From Kibdelosporangium aridum (GTDB lineage: Bacteria > Actinomycetota > Actinomycetes > Mycobacteriales > Pseudonocardiaceae), in the NCBI RefSeq assembly GCF_900176515.1, contig NZ_FWXV01000012.1, forward strand, positions 186,001 through 250,000: a DNA stretch of 64,000 bases, given 5' to 3'. Below, piece after piece: positions 51,270 through 59,055 of this stretch. The notes beneath the pieces are model-generated. The model did no database searches. It had not been told where the DNA came from and was given only the letters and a program-made list of their open reading frames with translations. The position numbers and the translations under genes are program-made. Numbering within the stretch: position 1 is the stretch's first letter; every line of letters begins with the position of its first letter.

Positions 51270-52067
51270 ATGACATCGACAACGAAGAAACCGCTTGCCG
51301 TGGTGACCGGCGCGTCCAGCGGTATCGGGCTCGAACTGGCCAAGCAGTTCGCGCGCAACGGCTTCGACCTCGTGATCGTGGCCGAGGACGACGAACTGGA
51401 CGCCGCGGCGGCGAGTCTGCGGGAACTGGGCGCGCAGGTTGACGCCGTGCACACCGACCTCGCACGCCCCGAAGGCGTGGAAGAGTTCTTCGTACGCGTC
51501 GCAGAGGCTGCGCGGCCGGTCGCCGCCGCGGCTGTCAATGCCGGTGTGGGCGTCAATGGGGCGTTTGTCGGCGAGACGGCCCTTGAAGACCATTTGCGTG
51601 TCGTCGACCTCAACGTCCGTTCCGCGGTGCACCTGGCCTACCTGCTCCTGCCCCCGATGGTCGAGGCCGGCGCCGGGCGGATGCTGTTCACCTCGTCGAT
51701 CGCCGCGACCATGCCCGGGCCTTTCATGTCCGTGTACAACGCGTCGAAGGCGTTCATCAAGTCCTTTGGGCAGGCCGTGCGCGAGGAACTGCGCGACACT
51801 GGTGTCACAGTGACGACGTTGATGCCCGGTCCGACCGACACGGAGTTCTTCGACCGGGCGCAGATGCAGGACACCAAGCTCGGCCAGTCCAAGAAGGACA
51901 GCGCGGCCGAGGTCGCGGAGGAAGGCTACAATGCACTGATGGCAGGCAAGGACCACGTGGTGGCCGGTTCGGCCAAGAACAAGGCACAGACCGTCGCCGG
52001 AAACGTGCTGCCCGACAGCACGTTGGCCGCGCAGCACAGGAAGATGGCCGAACCTGGCTCAGCGTGA
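51270..52067 (+). CDS. short-chain dehydrogenase/reductase
   Basis: A 265-residue classical SDR. The nucleotide-binding TGASSGIG motif is at residues 14-21, NAG occurs in VNAGVGVNGAF, the catalytic serine in LFTSSIAAT, and the YNASK motif supplies Tyr and Lys. The substrate cannot be inferred. Its stop overlaps the start of corA (TGATG), so the two are co-translated. Confidence 0.88.
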   Translation: MTSTTKKPLAVVTGASSGIGLELAKQFARNGFDLVIVAEDDELDAAAASLRELGAQVDAVHTDLARPEGVEEFFVRVAEAARPVAAAAVNAGVGVNGAFVGETALEDHLRVVDLNVRSAVHLAYLLLPPMVEAGAGRMLFTSSIAATMPGPFMSVYNASKAFIKSFGQAVREELRDTGVTVTTLMPGPTDTEFFDRAQMQDTKLGQSKKDSAAEVAEEGYNALMAGKDHVVAGSAKNKAQTVAGNVLPDSTLAAQHRKMAEPGSA

Positions 52068-53158
52068 TGTCTGTTGTGGACTGTGCCGTGTACGTGGACG
52101 GCAAACGGCTTCCCGGGCGGTGGTCGCACGCCGAAGCGATGGCCGAAGTGCACAAGCACGATTCGGGATTTGTCTGGATAGGACTGCACGAACCGGACGC
52201 CGCGCAGATCCAGGGCGTCGCCGAAACGTACGGATTGCACGAGCTGGCGGTCGAGGACGCGGTGCACGCACACCAACGGCCGAAGCTCGAACACTACGAC
52301 GGCATGCTGTTCATGGTGCTCAAGACCTTGCATTACATGGCGCACGAATCACCGACCACGGCGAACGAGATCGTCGAGACGGGCGAGATCATGGCCTTCC
52401 TCGGCCAGGACTTCATCGTCACGGTGCGCCACGGCGACCACTCGGACCTGCGTGACGTGCGGCGTGACCTGGAAGAGCGACCGGAGCAACTGCGGGTCGG
52501 CCCCGCGGCGGTGCTGCACGCCATCGCCGACCGGGTCGTCGACAACTACCTGGCTGTCAGCGACTCGTTCGAGCGGGACATCGAGGAGACCGAGTCCGTG
52601 GTGTTCGCGCCCGGCGGCCCGATCGGTGCCGAGCAGATGTACCTGCTGAAGCGGGAAGTGCTTGAGCTGCGACGCGCGATCGCGCCGCTGGCGATCCCGT
52701 TGCGCAGGCTGGTCGAAACCGAGCTGCCCACGGTGCCACCGGAGGTGCGCTCGTACTTCCGGGACGTCGACGACCACCTCACGATGGTCGCCGACCGGGT
52801 GTCCAGGGCGGACGAACTGCTGAACACCCTGCTGGACGCGACGCTGGCGAAGATCTCGCTGCAGCAGAACAACGACATGCGCAAGATCACCTCGTGGGCG
52901 GCGATCATCGCGGTGCCGACGATGGCAGTCGGCGTGTACGGCATGAACTTCGATTTCATGCCGGAGCTGCGCTGGACCTACGGCTATCCGATCGTGCTCG
53001 CCGTGATCCTGGGCGTGTGCCTGCTGGTCTACCGGGCCCTCAAGCGCAACCGCTGGCTGGGGTCCGGACGGACCGTCATCTGGGTCGTTCCGCTGCTGGT
53101 GACGTGGCTCCTGCTGATCGTCCTGCAGATCTCGCTCGGATGGGGCCGTGCGCCCTGA
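52067..53158 (+). CDS. corA: CorA-family magnesium/cobalt transporter
   Basis: A 363-residue CorA protein: a large N-terminal cytoplasmic domain (FVWIGLHEPDAAQIQGVAETYGLHELAVEDAVHAHQ-type opening) and a long stalk helix. The selectivity motif is YGMNF at the end of the first helix, with MPELRW following, then the second helix. A third hydrophobic segment at the C-terminus (VIWVVPLLVTWLLLIVLQISL) is an extra not found in the shortest CorA proteins. An ATG at 52067 overlaps the SDR stop; GTG at 52064 is an alternative. Confidence 0.9.
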   Translation: MSVVDCAVYVDGKRLPGRWSHAEAMAEVHKHDSGFVWIGLHEPDAAQIQGVAETYGLHELAVEDAVHAHQRPKLEHYDGMLFMVLKTLHYMAHESPTTANEIVETGEIMAFLGQDFIVTVRHGDHSDLRDVRRDLEERPEQLRVGPAAVLHAIADRVVDNYLAVSDSFERDIEETESVVFAPGGPIGAEQMYLLKREVLELRRAIAPLAIPLRRLVETELPTVPPEVRSYFRDVDDHLTMVADRVSRADELLNTLLDATLAKISLQQNNDMRKITSWAAIIAVPTMAVGVYGMNFDFMPELRWTYGYPIVLAVILGVCLLVYRALKRNRWLGSGRTVIWVVPLLVTWLLLIVLQISLGWGRAP

Positions 53159-53169
53159 CTAGGCGGCGC

Positions 53170-53198
53170 GAGGGCCGCCGCGGTTGCCGGCGGCCCTC
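53170..53198. terminator. hairpin terminator between corA and csbD-like gene
   Basis: Perfect 11-base arms GAGGGCCGCCG and CGGCGGCCCTC with a 7-base loop, between two convergent genes. Confidence 0.85.
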
Positions 53199-53203
53199 AG
53201 CAC

Positions 53204-53419
53204 TCACCGGTCGTCGTCCTTCAACGCCTCTTTGGCGTCGTGGATCTTCGCTGCGGCCTTGTCCCGCAGGTCGTGGCCCGCTTCCTTGGCCTCACCGGTG
53301 ACCTGGTCGCGTTTGCCTTCCGCTTCCAGTTCCTCGTTGTCGGTGGCCTCGCCCATTCCCTCCTTGGCCTTGCCACCGAGTTGCTCGGCCTTGTCCTTGG
53401 CCTTGTCGAAGGTGCTCAT
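53204..53419 (-). CDS. CsbD-family stress protein
   Basis: A 71-residue, highly charged helical protein: MSTFDKAKDKAEQLGGKAKE, EGKRDQVTGEAKEAGHDLRDK. GGAGG is 8 bases upstream of the ATG. CsbD proteins are general stress proteins, sigma-B controlled in Bacillus, with unknown mechanism. Confidence 0.9.
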   Translation of the reverse strand: MSTFDKAKDKAEQLGGKAKEGMGEATDNEELEAEGKRDQVTGEAKEAGHDLRDKAAAKIHDAKEALKDDDR

Positions 53420-53499
53420 CGCATCGGCCTCCTTGTTGGTCCGGCAATGCCACGTATCGGATTCCCCCAGGCGGCCGATCAAACCCCGGTGCCCGGTGC

Positions 53500-54720
53500 T
53501 CAGTGCCGGGATGTGGGGACGAGCACGAAACCGCTGCGCGGCCGGGCCGGGATCCGGCTCAGCGAGATCGTCATGTCCTGGTCGGGCACCTCGTAGTCCA
53601 GGTGCGCGAGGCGGGTGCAGAGTTCGGCGAGGATCGCGACGGTGAACGGCTCGCCTGGGCACCGGTGCCCGGTGTGCGGATCGCCAGCGCCCTGCGGCAC
53701 CAGTTCCCATTCGCCGATCTCGTGGTCCAGGAACCGCCGTGGGTCGAACCGGTACGGGTCAGTCCACAGGCGACTGTCATGGTTCTGCCCGTAGAGGTCG
53801 AGCAGCACGAGCGACCCGGCCGGGATGTCTTCGCCTTCGTACGTCAGGTCCTGCACGGCACGACCGCCGATGAACGGCGCGAACGGATAGAACCGCCGCA
53901 GCTCATGGGCGAACGCGACCGCGAACTCGCCGTCGGCCTGAAGTGGTTGCCGATACTGCGGGCACATGTGCAGCGCATGCCCGGCGTAGGCGACGAACCA
54001 GCAGACCGCGACAGTCGGCCGGATGACGTTGAGCAGCTCCACAGCGGCCGTCCTGAGGTCCAGCTCCCGGCTGCGTGCCACGATGTCGAGCGCGGATCCC
54101 GCTGGTGCATCGGCCTTGCCGTCGCGAACGTCCAGGATCAGCGACGCGAGCCAGGCTTCACGACGGTTGCGGGCCCACCGTGCACGCCAATGCCGAGGGC
54201 CGGCGGTCGCAAACCCGTCGACCATCGCGACCAGATCCGCCGCCAGGTCTTTGACCTCATGGGTCTCCACCGGGAGACCGGCCCAACGGCGTACACCGGC
54301 AGTCAACGCGCGGCTCGCCTCGTCGAACAGGACAACCTCACGCCCAGGCGGCCACCCGATGACCGTGTCCTCCCAAGCCGCGGCGACGCACTGGACCAAC
54401 GACGCGATCGACTCCGGCGTCACCACAGACAGGAAAAAGCTCTTACGAGACCGATGCGCGTCACCGTCGAGCGTGTGCACCGCGCCATGCCCGAAGAGCG
54501 TGCTCAGCACCGGGCTGGGAATGGCGCCGTGCCGCTGGACGTGTTTCTCGTCGTAGAAGAACTGCGCGGCTTGCGGCCCGCACAACCCCACCGCGCGCTG
54601 CCCCATCACACGGGTTCGCACCACGTCACGAGCGGTGCGCCTGCGAAGGTTCGGCATCCAGCCATATCCCTCGACCATGACCTGCAGTGACTGGTCCGCG
54701 AAGCCGCTCTGTAGTCGCAT
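53500..54720 (-). CDS. CYP152-type cytochrome P450 fatty-acid peroxygenase
   Basis: A 406-residue P450 resembling CYP152 enzymes, which use hydrogen peroxide directly to hydroxylate or decarboxylate fatty acids. Shared elements are LQVMVEGYGWMPN, TLFGHGAVHTLDGDAHRSRKSFF, VELLNVIRPTVAV with Arg234 and Pro235 (the carboxylate-binding Arg-Pro of this family), RRFYPFAPFIGG, DLYGQNHDSRLW, and the heme motif GAGDPHTGHRCPGE with Cys354. The O2-activating Thr is absent from the I helix, as expected. The frame is open far upstream but similarity starts at MRLQSGFADQ. It is divergent from a SUKH gene across a perfect palindrome. Confidence 0.9.
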   Translation of the reverse strand: MRLQSGFADQSLQVMVEGYGWMPNLRRRTARDVVRTRVMGQRAVGLCGPQAAQFFYDEKHVQRHGAIPSPVLSTLFGHGAVHTLDGDAHRSRKSFFLSVVTPESIASLVQCVAAAWEDTVIGWPPGREVVLFDEASRALTAGVRRWAGLPVETHEVKDLAADLVAMVDGFATAGPRHWRARWARNRREAWLASLILDVRDGKADAPAGSALDIVARSRELDLRTAAVELLNVIRPTVAVCWFVAYAGHALHMCPQYRQPLQADGEFAVAFAHELRRFYPFAPFIGGRAVQDLTYEGEDIPAGSLVLLDLYGQNHDSRLWTDPYRFDPRRFLDHEIGEWELVPQGAGDPHTGHRCPGEPFTVAILAELCTRLAHLDYEVPDQDMTISLSRIPARPRSGFVLVPTSRH

Positions 54721-54748
54721 ACCACATCTGTGCCCGGCACGTTCGACG

Positions 54749-54763
54749 CCAAACGTCGTTTGG
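54749..54763. promoter_or_regulatory. perfect 7-1-7 palindrome between P450 and SUKH genes
   Basis: CCAAACGTCGTTTGG, located in the 56-base gap between the divergent start codons. Its position and symmetry suggest an operator that can control both directions. Confidence 0.6.
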
Positions 54764-54776
54764 TGTCTTCGCCATA

Positions 54777-55997
54777 ATGGCCGCCGTGAATGGGCGCGCG
54801 AATTGGCGAGAGTGGTTAGCCCGGTGGAGCGACGAGTGGGTACGCAGCGCCGAACCCGCTGAGCTGGACCCGGAGGTGCAGCGGGATCGATGGCTCGGGT
54901 TCGCACCGGCGAGCGAGGAGGCGGTCGCCGCGGCCGAGGCGCGGCTTGGATACACCTTGCCGCCGTCGTACCGGGAATTCCTGCTGACGACGGACGGGTG
55001 GCGCAACGCCGGGATGTTCGTCTGGCGGATGCGGGACACCTCGAACCTCGGGTGGTTGCGTGACATCGAACCGTTCTGGGAAGAGTCGTGGGAGGACGCC
55101 GACGACGACCTCGACGACGATTTCGACGAGGATCTCGGGGATGAGTCAGCCGACGAAGACTCGCCAAGTGACAACAAGTTCAGCCGGGGTCTGCTGATCT
55201 CGCTGCAGGCCGATGCCGGGATCCTGTTCCTCGACCCCGGTGATGTCGACGAGAACGGGGAATGGGCGGCGTATAGCCTGTTCTCATGGCGAGCCGCACC
55301 GCCGACGAGGTTCCCGTCGTTCACCGCGCTGATGGAGGACCTGTACGCCGAGTTCCACCAGATGCGCAAGCCTGCAGGGGAAACTCGCGATTCGTGGGAC
55401 GTCAAGGTCGAACAGGCACGACTCGACGCCCTCGCCGGTGATGCCGACGGCGCGTCGGCGGTACTGGAGAAGGCCGAGGAGTTCGGCCGGATTCGCGCCA
55501 CGGTCCTGCGTGTCCAGCTCGAACTCCTGCTGGGCAACGACTATCAGGCCGGGATGTTGCTGAGTCGGTTGCTGCACCCGGGTTTCATGCCCGACGGCTG
55601 GCTGACCGACCCGCTGTTCACCGAAGAGCTCATGCCGTGGTTGCTCAACCAGCACGCCAAGACGCCGGGCTACCGCAATTCGATCCTGCAGTCGGCGCTG
55701 ATCGGTGAGCAGCCGGACATCCAGCTCGCCATCGCCGAAGGCCAGGCCCGGCTGAGAAATTCCGGCACCAGCTTCGGAAACCCCGAATTCGACACACTGA
55801 TCAGGCAGGCCCTGCAGGAACACGCCGCTGATCCGGACGCACTGTGGCATGCCGTGCGTGCGGCGATGGCGCACTGGCGGCCCCGGACCGTCGACCACCT
55901 CGCCCCGATCATCCTGCTCACCAACCCAGACCTGGCGCAGGCACTGACCCGCGAACGGGGTCACGAGTTGTTGTCGATCCCCAGAGGCGAACGATGA
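54777..55997 (+). CDS. SUKH-1 (SMI1/KNR4) domain protein with helical C-terminal half
   Basis: A 406-residue protein. Residues about 35-200 are SUKH-1: AAEARLGYTLPPSYREFLLTTDGW, SRGLLISLQADAGILFLDP, EWAAYSLFSWRAAPPTRFPSFTALMEDLY. A strongly acidic stretch interrupts it (EDADDDLDDDFDEDLGDE). The C-terminal 200 residues are helical and uncharacterised. The family includes many toxin-immunity proteins, but no toxin gene is adjacent. A -10-like CATAAT at 54773 lies 7 bases before a GTG at 54786, so a leaderless start at that GTG is an alternative to the ATG at 54777. Confidence 0.82.
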   Translation: MAAVNGRANWREWLARWSDEWVRSAEPAELDPEVQRDRWLGFAPASEEAVAAAEARLGYTLPPSYREFLLTTDGWRNAGMFVWRMRDTSNLGWLRDIEPFWEESWEDADDDLDDDFDEDLGDESADEDSPSDNKFSRGLLISLQADAGILFLDPGDVDENGEWAAYSLFSWRAAPPTRFPSFTALMEDLYAEFHQMRKPAGETRDSWDVKVEQARLDALAGDADGASAVLEKAEEFGRIRATVLRVQLELLLGNDYQAGMLLSRLLHPGFMPDGWLTDPLFTEELMPWLLNQHAKTPGYRNSILQSALIGEQPDIQLAIAEGQARLRNSGTSFGNPEFDTLIRQALQEHAADPDALWHAVRAAMAHWRPRTVDHLAPIILLTNPDLAQALTRERGHELLSIPRGER

Positions 55998-56782
55998 TGC
56001 GGCCCGTCCCAAGCCGGGACGACGTGGCGGCGGACATGATCGTGCGAGCCTGCGGCTACGATCATGACTTCCCCGATGACGTCCTGAAGCCGACTGAGAC
56101 TGAGATCGACTCGGCCGGCCGGACCATCAACGTCAACCGGGTCCCCTGCCGGGCGTGCGGAACGATCATGGTCAGTCGCTGGCAGGAATCAAGTGGCCCT
56201 TATCTGGCCGTTACCCGCATGCATGAGCCGCCCGAGCCAGGAGACATCCCCGGTATCGCCGAACGCACTGAGCAGGTGACCGACGCCGAGTTCGCTGAGT
56301 TCCTCGCCACGCAAGGCTTTCCCGAAGGCGTTCCGACGGACTTCGCGCCAGACCGGCGGACCACCGCGACGACCGAACGCCTTGACTTCGTGCTGCGAAT
56401 CAAGGCAGGGCAGTTCTTCCTGCTCGACCGGAACGGACCGCTCAACGCGATCCTGCCCGTCCCGCCGCACGCCGAGTCCGCGGAGCTGATCGAGGCCGTT
56501 GCCGGGGCGGCGGTGTTCTGGACTGCCGAAGGCGAACTCCCGTTGACCGTCATCATCTCTCCCGCCGACCCACGGCCCGACCGCTCGTACGACCGGATCG
56601 CGGAAGTGAGCTGCCACTTCCACACCGGTCACGTCGAACTGCGGGAAGTGGCTGGCCGCAAACTGCCCCTGCCGCCGCTGCCCGCGGGACACGGCGACTA
56701 CCGCTTGCGGTTGCACACCAACGATTCCGGCTGCCTGCTGCACATCTTCAACCAGCCACGCTCGAAGCCGCTGGTCCACTGA
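55994..56782 (+). CDS. hypothetical protein with CxxC motif, coupled to SUKH gene
   Basis: A 262-residue protein whose ATG overlaps the SUKH stop (ATGA). Near residue 55 there is VPCRACGTIMVSRWQ, a possible half zinc finger. The middle is acidic and the C-terminal half appears to be beta-rich (FVLRIKAGQFFLLDRNG, LPLTVIISPAD, YRLRLHTNDSGCLLHIF). I do not recognise a family. Operon context suggests a partner of the SUKH protein. Confidence 0.65.
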   Translation: MMRPVPSRDDVAADMIVRACGYDHDFPDDVLKPTETEIDSAGRTINVNRVPCRACGTIMVSRWQESSGPYLAVTRMHEPPEPGDIPGIAERTEQVTDAEFAEFLATQGFPEGVPTDFAPDRRTTATTERLDFVLRIKAGQFFLLDRNGPLNAILPVPPHAESAELIEAVAGAAVFWTAEGELPLTVIISPADPRPDRSYDRIAEVSCHFHTGHVELREVAGRKLPLPPLPAGHGDYRLRLHTNDSGCLLHIFNQPRSKPLVH

Positions 56783-56790
56783 GGGCGGAT

Positions 56791-56803
56791 CTGCTGACAG
56801 CAG
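56791..56803. promoter_or_regulatory. perfect 6-1-6 palindrome upstream of the clpP pair
   Basis: CTGCTGACAGCAG, 43 bases before the first clpP start codon. A GCGAAC sequence, half of a ClgR-like site, follows at 56812. Either could be an operator, but neither is a full match to a known consensus. Confidence 0.35.
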
Positions 56804-56846
56804 AGAAACCTGCGAACGGCACTGGGGCGGCGGCATCGTCGTCGGC

Positions 56847-57455
56847 ATGACGAACTACGAAAAGCCGCCGCTGTTCGACCATCGGCTCCGCGAACGGTTC
56901 TTCAGCCAGCGGGTGCTGGTCCTCGACGGCCCGCTCGACGACGACAACGGCACAGTGCTCGCCACCCAGCTGTTGTCGCTGGCGAGCGAGGATCCCAAGA
57001 AGGACATCGCGTTGTGGATCCACTCGCCGGGCGGCTCCGTCCCCGCGATGCTGGCCATCCGCGACGTGATGCGGCTCGTGCCGTGCGACGTCGCCACGCT
57101 CGCGCTGGGGCTGGCGTGCAGCGCGGGGCAGTTCCTGCTGTCCGCGGGCACTGCGGGCAAACGCTTCGCCCTGCCGCACGCCCGCATCCTGATGCACCAG
57201 GGATCGGCGGGGATCAGCGGATCCGCGGTCGAAGTCGAGGTGCAGGCGGACGATCTGCGGCACACACGGGACACGGTGCTCGGGCTGATCGCGCAGGACA
57301 CCGGCCAGCCGATCGAACGGGTCTTCACCGACTCGCTGCACGACCGCTGGTTCACCACCGGCCAAGCCCGCGAGTACGGCTTCATCGACCACATCGTCGA
57401 GGGGCTCGACCAGGTCATGCCCGTCCGCACGCACGAAATGGGGCTCCGCGCATGA
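56847..57455 (+). CDS. clpP: ClpP protease subunit, catalytic
   Basis: A 202-residue ClpP-type subunit with a complete triad: Ser92 in GLACSAGQFLLSAG, His117 in ILMHQGS and Asp166 in DSLHDRW. The opening LVLDGPLDDDNG and the IHSPGGSVPAMLAI loop are typical. It would assemble into a 14-subunit barrel with an ATP-dependent unfoldase (ClpX or ClpC), or with the second subunit downstream. It overlaps that gene by 4 bases (ATGA). Confidence 0.92.
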   Translation: MTNYEKPPLFDHRLRERFFSQRVLVLDGPLDDDNGTVLATQLLSLASEDPKKDIALWIHSPGGSVPAMLAIRDVMRLVPCDVATLALGLACSAGQFLLSAGTAGKRFALPHARILMHQGSAGISGSAVEVEVQADDLRHTRDTVLGLIAQDTGQPIERVFTDSLHDRWFTTGQAREYGFIDHIVEGLDQVMPVRTHEMGLRA

Positions 57456-58042
57456 GCACGTACACCATTCCCAACGTCATCACGCGCAGTGTGAACGGCG
57501 AGCGGATCATGGACATCTACTCGCACCTGCTGTCGGAGCGGATCGTCTACCTCGGCACCGCGATCGACTCCGGCGTGGCGAACACGTTGATCGCCCAGCT
57601 GCTGTTCCTGGACGCGGACAACTCGGAACGGGAGATCAACCTGTACATCAATTCCGAGGGCGGCGACCCGTCCGCGATGCTCGCGCTGTACGACACCATG
57701 CGCTTCGTCAAGGCGCCGGTGGCGACGACGTGCGTCGGCCAAGCGGTCGCCGCAGGTGCCATATTGCTGGCTGCGGGAGAGGCTGGGCATCGCTACGTGT
57801 TGCCTCACACCCGTGTGGTGCTGCACCAGCCCGCGGCGCAGGGCCGTGGCGCCATCCCGGACCTCATCCTGCAGGCCGACGAGGTCGTGCGGGTGCGTAC
57901 CCAACTGGAGGAGATCCTGTCAGCACACACCGGGCGTGATGTGGCGGATCTGCGGCACGACACCGACCGGGACCGGGTGTTCGACGCGGCGGGTGCCGTC
58001 GAATACGGGCTCGCGGACCACGTCCTGAACCACCGGCTGTGA
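57452..58042 (+). CDS. ClpP-like subunit lacking the catalytic serine
   Basis: A 196-residue ClpP homologue with the normal fold signatures: IVYLGTAIDSGVANTLIAQLLFLDADN, INLYINSEGGDPSAMLALYDTM, and EYGLADHVL. The nucleophile motif GQAxSxG reads GQAVAAG, so Ser is replaced by Ala100 (codon GCC at 57749-57751, one base from TCC). His125 (LHQP) and Asp174 (TDRDR) remain. It should be proteolytically dead by itself. Mixed ClpP barrels with inactive partners are known (ClpR in cyanobacteria and plastids), so a structural or regulatory role with the upstream active subunit is likely. Confidence 0.9.
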   Translation: MSTYTIPNVITRSVNGERIMDIYSHLLSERIVYLGTAIDSGVANTLIAQLLFLDADNSEREINLYINSEGGDPSAMLALYDTMRFVKAPVATTCVGQAVAAGAILLAAGEAGHRYVLPHTRVVLHQPAAQGRGAIPDLILQADEVVRVRTQLEEILSAHTGRDVADLRHDTDRDRVFDAAGAVEYGLADHVLNHRL

Positions 58043-58045
58043 GTG

Positions 58046-58369
58046 TCAGGCGGCCATGAGCACGGGTCCCGCTGGACGGCGCGCGCCCTCGCGCCGCCGG
58101 ACAGTGCCCGCGATGCCGATGAGCAGGTCGGCCAGCTCGACCCCCAACGCACCGGTGACCGCGGCGATCATCTCGCTGGACGGCTCCTTGCGGCCGCGTT
58201 CGATCTCCGACAGGTACTGCGGCGAGATACCGGCCCGCTCGGCGATGTCGACCAGCCGGCCGCCCTGCTCCTCCCTTGCCGTTCGCAGGCTCCGCCCCAG
58301 CAGCTCACGCCAGAGCGGCTCCGGCTGGCGATCGGGGCGCTTCTGGTGGAAAGCAAGAATGTCCGCCAT
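58046..58369 (-). CDS. XRE-family regulator, ClgR-like
   Basis: A 107-residue protein with a helix-turn-helix in residues 25-85: LGRSLRTAREEQGGRLVDIAERAGISPQYLSEIERGRKEPSSEMIAAVTGALGV. The YLSEIERGRKEPSSE stretch closely resembles ClgR, the actinobacterial activator of clp genes. It converges on the clpP pair with a 3-base gap, which supports a role in controlling them. The C-terminus is basic, unlike the usual ClgR degradation tail, although it does end in Ala-Ala, which Clp-degraded ClgR also does. Confidence 0.82.
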   Translation of the reverse strand: MADILAFHQKRPDRQPEPLWRELLGRSLRTAREEQGGRLVDIAERAGISPQYLSEIERGRKEPSSEMIAAVTGALGVELADLLIGIAGTVRRREGARRPAGPVLMAA

Positions 58370-58447
58370 ATCGCCATCCTGGCACCGGCCCGGCGCCTCG
58401 GGGCAGCGATTACGCTGCTGGCGGAATCACCCGGGTCCATTGCGGAC

Positions 58448-59014
58448 TCATGAATCGGCGGACAGATACCGCTGGACGAACTTGCGTGCTTCATGGATGC
58501 GGAACTTCACGGTGGACAACGGCAGATTCAGCTGACGGCAGATCTCGGCGTATTCCAGATCGGACAAGTCACGAAGGACAAAGGGCGCGACGAGATCGGG
58601 TGCGCGTTGCTCGAGCCGGTCGATCGCCTCGAGAAGATCGATTCTCGCGCCCGCGATCACACTCGTGGTCCGCGGATCAGGTCGTTGCGTCGGCAATATT
58701 TCCACCGCGCGCTCGGCGGCGCGCTGTTTCAGTGAACGATAAGTCTGCCTCGTCGCGTTGCCGATGATCACGTACAACCAGGTCCGAAACTTCGATCTGC
58801 CCTCGAAATCGCCGATATTCCTGGCCACCTGCAGCAACACGTCCTGGCATGCTTCTTCGGCGTCCGATCGGTAGGACAGCGCCGCACCGCATCGGCGCAG
58901 AACTTCCGGGCGAATTCGCCGCAGCAACACATCCAGCGCGCCGCAGTCGCCTGCGGCACAACGTTTTGCCAGCTCTTCGAGGTCGGCCTGCTCATCGGCC
59001 GGGGCTATCACCAT
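58448..59014 (-). CDS. ECF-type RNA polymerase sigma factor
   Basis: A 188-residue sigma-70 family factor. Region 2 is ALDVLLRRIRPEVLRRCGAALSYRSDAEEACQDVLLQVARNIGDFEGRSKFRTWLYVIIGNATRQ with the -10 contact residues; region 4 is DLSDLEYAEICRQLNLPLSTVKFRIHEARKFVQRYL. No anti-sigma gene is adjacent. Instead the divergent neighbour is a transmembrane Ser/Thr kinase, so phosphorylation could control it, as for some STK-linked ECF groups. The first ATG used has GGAGG only 3 bases before it; the next codon is GTG at good spacing. Confidence 0.9.
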   Translation of the reverse strand: MVIAPADEQADLEELAKRCAAGDCGALDVLLRRIRPEVLRRCGAALSYRSDAEEACQDVLLQVARNIGDFEGRSKFRTWLYVIIGNATRQTYRSLKQRAAERAVEILPTQRPDPRTTSVIAGARIDLLEAIDRLEQRAPDLVAPFVLRDLSDLEYAEICRQLNLPLSTVKFRIHEARKFVQRYLSADS

Positions 59015-59055
59015 GCGCCTCCACACCTCGTTCGCGGATACGCCATCATGGTGCC

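Noticed and set aside
57452..58042. Second ClpP-like gene as a pseudogene
   Set aside because: The frame is intact, full length, translationally coupled to the active subunit and well conserved apart from the Ser to Ala change, so it is probably functional.
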